DNA of 64,000 nt from Oopsacas minuta (Eukaryota > Porifera > Hexactinellida > Lyssacinosida > Leucopsacidae). Each line of letters opens with the position of its first letter. Within the stretch, counting starts at the first letter, position 1. The position numbers were made by a program, and so were the translations under genes. The notes under the pieces are model-generated. The model ran no database searches. It was not told where the DNA came from and was given only the letters and a program-made list of their open reading frames with translations. The stretch spans positions 248,001-312,000 of the forward strand of contig JAKMXF010000299.1 in assembly GCA_024704765.1 (NCBI GenBank), read 5' to 3'. This document shows, one piece after another, positions 60,277 to 64,000 of the stretch.

Positions 60277-61956
60277 CTAGGTAGGAAATCTTCCTTTACA
60301 ACCTTCCACTACATGAGGTAGTGCTTGTGCATGAGCTGCTGTATCAACAACTTCCATGAATACTTTCATTCTCTTACAGCATTTATCTTGACGACTAGTA
60401 TACTCAAATAGCGGTTTAGGGTAGTCTACACCGATTATGCAATTCGCGGCTTGTTGCACTTCAATTGGAGCTAAATCTGGTTTATGTATGTATTCAAGTG
60501 GGAAATCTCTCAATTTTGGGATGTATTTTTTGATGTAATCACCGTTGGGATCGATTTGTCGTGACACATATAGCATAGGATCTTTATATTGTTTCTGTAA
60601 ACCACTTATCATTGTAGATGAACTAGCTTCCAACCATGAATATGTAGATATAGGCAAATCAAAATTAACACTGTTCAGGTAGAATAGCTCCAATCCTTCT
60701 TCCCAGCTAATCCACAAGAGACCGTTTGTTACGAAGGTTGCTAGTGATTCAGTAACTTCGTTTACGGCATAGCCCTCAGTTTTTATTTGTATAATTGCTG
60801 CGTCGAAGAAAGGGAAACCTGTTTGCGCTGCATTGAATGATTGAATTAGATTGGAGTTTCTATCCCAAGGAATGGGTAGGCAAAGGTTGTTATACGATAT
60901 TATTCGTTCAGGGATTGGTTGCTTTTGTGAGGCTTGTAGCGCAAAATCTCTTGCTATTATTCCCGCTAATGCTTGGTCAATATTTATTCTTGAATAATTA
61001 GAGTTATTAATTAAATCCACTAAAAATTGGAAGAACTTTCTTGGAGTTATACAGCCGAAACGTAGGTAGGGACTTATAGGTTTCGCCTTAGCTTTGATTG
61101 GTGAAATTTCTTCTACTGGAGTATGACGTAATCGAGCTTCTCTGTATTCATTCAAGAAAATATTGTTTATGTATCTTTCACCTCCTTGGAAAAGGAAAGT
61201 TAATTGGCTAAATGCAGTGTTAGGGAATAGGTTTCTGAGTTGAGGGATTTCTGAGATGAAAGGACATGGAATTCTTTCCTTCTTTCCCAATTCGATCAGC
61301 TGGTCTTCATTCAAATCAGGAATTACGGTTTGTATATAAGCTTCACTACAAGTGTTGTTCTGTTTGGCAGTAATTGCTTCAGCAAGAAGTGCTCTGAATT
61401 TAGTCATAGAAATAGGATCTTTATAAGTATTTGGTAACCAGAGGAGCCGATGACTTTCCAAATCTGTGAACATTTGGATGTTATTTTCTTGGCAGATTTT
61501 ATTGATTTTCTCGTTGTAGCTTATGAAATTAACATCTGGATCCATATTGATTGAGAGATGAGTTATTTTCCACTGATTTATAAGAGTACTAAGAATGCTG
61601 GAAGATTCACCGCTCAGGAAATAAACTTCTAATCCATACTCTAACAGCTGATACTTCAAATCTTCCATGCAATCAATCATGAATTTCCATCTTATAGGCG
61701 CTACAGCTATAGAATCCAGACCTTCCATGATATACACTGCGTAGAATTTATCTGGATTATGTGCAAGAGCTTGGTAGAGTGCAGTGTTGTCCCTGAGACG
61801 TAAATGACGATTAGTAAACATGTGTAATAACACTTTACCTTGAGGAACTTCTATATCTACTTTACTCTGTGTATCATCTCCAGAATATTCAGATTCTGAT
61901 GAAAATGATAAGTATTGTTCGATTGTTAGTTGTTCCAATTCTTCTAGTCCTTCCAT
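60277..61956 (-). CDS. Divergent cryptochrome/photolyase-family flavoprotein
   Basis: A 559-residue single-exon member of the cryptochrome/photolyase family, blue-light receptors or DNA photolyases binding FAD. An acidic N-terminal extension (about 35 residues) precedes the alpha/beta photolyase domain (VLLHMFTNRHLRLRDNTALY). FAD-domain landmarks: ISPYLRFGCITPRKFFQFLV, TGFPFFDAAI, LWISWEEGLELF and QIDPNGDYIKKYIPKL. Key positions deviate: the segment usually EGWIHHLARHxxACFL reads EGYAVNEVTESLATFV, so the repair His residues and the Arg are gone, and INAGSWMW reads ISTYSWLE. DNA repair is therefore unlikely; a photosensory or dark role is possible. Glass sponges and demosponges use cryptochromes for light sensing, which fits. 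The ATG at 61956 has an acceptor-like AG about 8 nt upstream. Confidence 0.88.
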   Translation of the reverse strand: MEGLEELEQLTIEQYLSFSSESEYSGDDTQSKVDIEVPQGKVLLHMFTNRHLRLRDNTALYQALAHNPDKFYAVYIMEGLDSIAVAPIRWKFMIDCMEDLKYQLLEYGLEVYFLSGESSSILSTLINQWKITHLSINMDPDVNFISYNEKINKICQENNIQMFTDLESHRLLWLPNTYKDPISMTKFRALLAEAITAKQNNTCSEAYIQTVIPDLNEDQLIELGKKERIPCPFISEIPQLRNLFPNTAFSQLTFLFQGGERYINNIFLNEYREARLRHTPVEEISPIKAKAKPISPYLRFGCITPRKFFQFLVDLINNSNYSRINIDQALAGIIARDFALQASQKQPIPERIISYNNLCLPIPWDRNSNLIQSFNAAQTGFPFFDAAIIQIKTEGYAVNEVTESLATFVTNGLLWISWEEGLELFYLNSVNFDLPISTYSWLEASSSTMISGLQKQYKDPMLYVSRQIDPNGDYIKKYIPKLRDFPLEYIHKPDLAPIEVQQAANCIIGVDYPKPLFEYTSRQDKCCKRMKVFMEVVDTAAHAQALPHVVEGCKGRFPT

Positions 61957-62821
61957 TTACCTATCTAATAAATGTAATTACTGAAAGTTATGCATTTATA
62001 TACACGTAGGGTTACAAGCAAACTTTTTCCTACACACAAACTATGAATTAATTCAGTTTGTAACAATTGATCTATAAACTACTCATAATTTTCCAAATTT
62101 AATCCTATTAATACTAAATGTTACTCGTGTCCACATCATATTGGTGTAACTTCCCTATGCACATATCAAGTGTCTATATAGTTTTACTTTACAGGAAATT
62201 AGCATGAACCTATCTATTACAATCACTATGGAATTAGTTGAAGGAGCCTATGTATATTATTTAGCATTCGGATGCTAAGATATTCAAATTGGGATAGAAC
62301 CACAGCTGGTATACCTTCAAGCCATTGTCATTCTGGTTTACAATTGTACATTAATTTGCAGGAGTTAGTTATTTCTCCAAATTTGTAATCAATTAATTGA
62401 CACTATTTTTAGTCGATTTGTCTGTATCATATTCCTTGTTAGTTTATCAACAAATATGTCAGTACTTGCTATTTCCCTAAATATCATATTCATCTATAAA
62501 TAGTTCCAACACAGCATGAAAGGAACAAAGCAAATAAATTAGCAAATATGCCATTAAGATATTAATTATAGCTCCCTCTCCTGACTGTTATAGGTTATAT
62601 CTTGATGGTAGTCCCTCAGAGCTGCAGCCTAGTGTATTGGCTGTGAGTGCATTAGTGCTACACTCAGTACCTTTCCCCACCATCACCCGAAGTTTGAAGT
62701 TGAAATAGATACTATACTATAAAACCTGCACTAATATGCAGAGCATATCGTGTGCGTGATATCCCCAATGAAATTTGCATATTTTAACTTTGTCTATTAA
62801 TCAAATAATTATCAGTTTTAG
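61957..62821. other. Divergent gap between cryptochrome and seipin genes
   Basis: About 860 bp between divergent starts, so promoters for both are expected. At about 62580-62700 there is a more GC-rich block with several imperfect self-complementary stretches (GAGTGCATTAGTGCTACACTC, split here only by description), unlike its surroundings; it may be a repeat or structured RNA. No tRNA is recognisable. The stretch ATCAGTTTTAG directly abuts the seipin ATG. Confidence 0.3.
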
Positions 62822-64000
62822 ATGTTCTACATTGATAGCATAATCTTCTTTTGTATTCGCATATGGATATATTTCTTCATTCTCCCGACCGTGAAAATAC
62901 TATTCTATATATTAGAATGTATTATCAATATTTCTAAGAGAATAACATTCTATTTACTTCCACAGCAAACTTTTCCATGTCGTATTTTTGAACGTGTTGA
63001 ATCTATGTATAACTACCTAGTAGGGGGTTATCGTAGGATTGTGGGAGCTATCTCTAACTGGATTCTCTCTGACAGTCCTAAATACATCGTTGCAAGGATA
63101 AAGGAACTAAAAACTCTATTATTTCTAATCGTATTAATGATCTGGTTTTCTAGCTCACTAACTACTGTCCTATTTGGTAATACTTATTTCTATTCTCCCA
63201 ACAAAAAGTTCGATTTTCCATTCTATTTTGACTACACATACCATGGATTACCTCTCACACAAATTGTCCCTTATGCATCTTCTAAAGAGATTATTCAATT
63301 TGAAGGCATCGAGCCTGCTACCATAATCCCACATGCTTTCATTGATCTGCAGGAATTGGACATCAAATTGAGTATCGGAGAATATTATGATGTTTCTATC
63401 AAGTTAGAATTACCGGAGAGTTATGCGAATCGTGATGCTGGTGTGTTTATGTTAAATCTCACTATGTACGCTGAAAACGCTACTCTAATTGCTACAGTTG
63501 GGCGTCCATTGCTTCTGAAATTTAAATCAAACTTTTTTACTTATATTCAAACCTTTGTTTTCTTTCCATTTTACTTTTTGGGTGTCATACAAGAAAAGCA
63601 ACAAATGCATAGCTTAATGTTTGAAAATTTCCAGGAAAATTTCAAACTACAGACTGAATCCATCTATGTATCCGTTTCAAATCCCAAAATCGAAATATAC
63701 GAATCTTCAATGCACTTTTCATTAAAACCACAGGGTCTTAATATGTTAGTACTGAACTGGCCATGGACAGCATGGCTTGTAATGATAACGTTAGTAGTCG
63801 TATCATCAATATTCCTATGTATTCTAATCTCACAAGCTATATTATTCATCTTAATAGATATAGTACATACTCGTTTACCTGAAGTAGCTGATATGCTACC
63901 GAGTAATGACGCCTTAATGCGCTCATTCCCTCCCTTACCTAGATACAGTAATGTTCCCCGTGTGCAAGAGGAATATCATACTATTGACGATGAAGATGCG
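62822..64000 (+). CDS. BSCL2: Seipin (cut by window end)
   Basis: ER protein that organises lipid-droplet formation. 393 codons are visible and the frame is still open at 64000. The lumenal core shows IIPHAFIDLQELDIKLSIGE, YDVSIKLELPESYANRDAG and VFMLNLTMYAENATLIATVG, with FLGVIQEKQQMHSLMF, all matching seipin. TM helix 1 is about residues 96-118 (LLFLIVLMIWFSSSLTTVLF) and TM2 about 318-342 (AWLVMITLVVVSSIFLCILI). Unusual: an extra hydrophobic stretch at about residues 5-32 (IIFFCIRIWIYFFILPTVKI) ahead of TM1. The ATG at 62822 directly follows CAGTTTTAG, so it may lie right behind a splice acceptor. No stop or 3' end can be given. Confidence 0.88.
   Translation, partial: MFYIDSIIFFCIRIWIYFFILPTVKILFYILECIINISKRITFYLLPQQTFPCRIFERVESMYNYLVGGYRRIVGAISNWILSDSPKYIVARIKELKTLLFLIVLMIWFSSSLTTVLFGNTYFYSPNKKFDFPFYFDYTYHGLPLTQIVPYASSKEIIQFEGIEPATIIPHAFIDLQELDIKLSIGEYYDVSIKLELPESYANRDAGVFMLNLTMYAENATLIATVGRPLLLKFKSNFFTYIQTFVFFPFYFLGVIQEKQQMHSLMFENFQENFKLQTESIYVSVSNPKIEIYESSMHFSLKPQGLNMLVLNWPWTAWLVMITLVVVSSIFLCILISQAILFILIDIVHTRLPEVADMLPSNDALMRSFPPLPRYSNVPRVQEEYHTIDDEDA

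Noticed and set aside
1..64000. CRISPR arrays, bacterial operons, rRNA and tRNA genes
   Set aside because: No direct-repeat/spacer pattern, Shine-Dalgarno logic or tRNA-like cloverleaf was seen. Spliced eukaryotic genes dominate throughout.

Overview
This is a eukaryotic, AT-rich, gene-dense window: about 22 protein-coding genes in 64 kb. Short GT-AG introns, animal-specific families (TNRC6/GW182, MICAL, RPRD2, receptor guanylyl cyclase) and many small non-autonomous DNA transposons point to an early-branching animal. A sponge is the best guess, possibly a glass sponge, because the genome looks compact and many start codons sit just behind an unpaired 3' splice site, as expected with spliced-leader trans-splicing. 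The species assignment is an inference.

Layout. 1-9.2 kb, minus strand, closely spaced: DNAJC4/30-like J-protein, ERGIC2, a PHD-finger/TFIIIC110 (GTF3C2) protein, ribosomal protein S3, and the 5' part of the spliceosomal helicase DHX8. 9.8-14.2 kb, minus: a nine-exon TNRC6/GW182 gene. 15.6-23.9 kb, minus: a 26-exon receptor guanylyl cyclase. 24.2-30 kb, minus: an intronless NHL-propeller protein and intronless USP7. 31.7-37.6 kb, minus: RPRD2, with a second intronless NHL gene on the plus strand inside its large intron. 37.8-39.1 kb, minus: NSUN5, head-to-head with a plus-strand Ig/Cys-rich/FN3 surface protein (39.3-40.5 kb). 41.5-59.8 kb, plus: intronless MICAL, an ACSL-like protein with degenerate catalytic motifs, a DUF4291 protein, NDUFB2, an RGG/helical/vWA protein, an endoglycoceramidase-like GH5 enzyme, a RING/B-box protein, and an E1-like (ThiF) protein with a large unusual C-terminal half. 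60.3-62 kb, minus: a divergent cryptochrome/photolyase. 62.8 kb to the end, plus: seipin, cut by the window edge.

Gene structures were rebuilt by hand from splice sites and reading frame. The TNRC6, RPRD2, ACSL and vWA models close in frame (966, 747, 698 and 614 residues); the cyclase model is within one base of closing. Introns are mostly 47-81 bp. Most longer ones contain a short TA-flanked inverted-repeat element of one of four MITE families.

The genes do not form one pathway. The strongest leads are the E1-like/kinase-like fusion next to a RING gene, the PHD-TFIIIC110 fusion, the ACSL pseudoenzyme, the domain layout of the receptor cyclase, the tryptophan-poor GW182, and the candidate operon and trans-splicing organisation.
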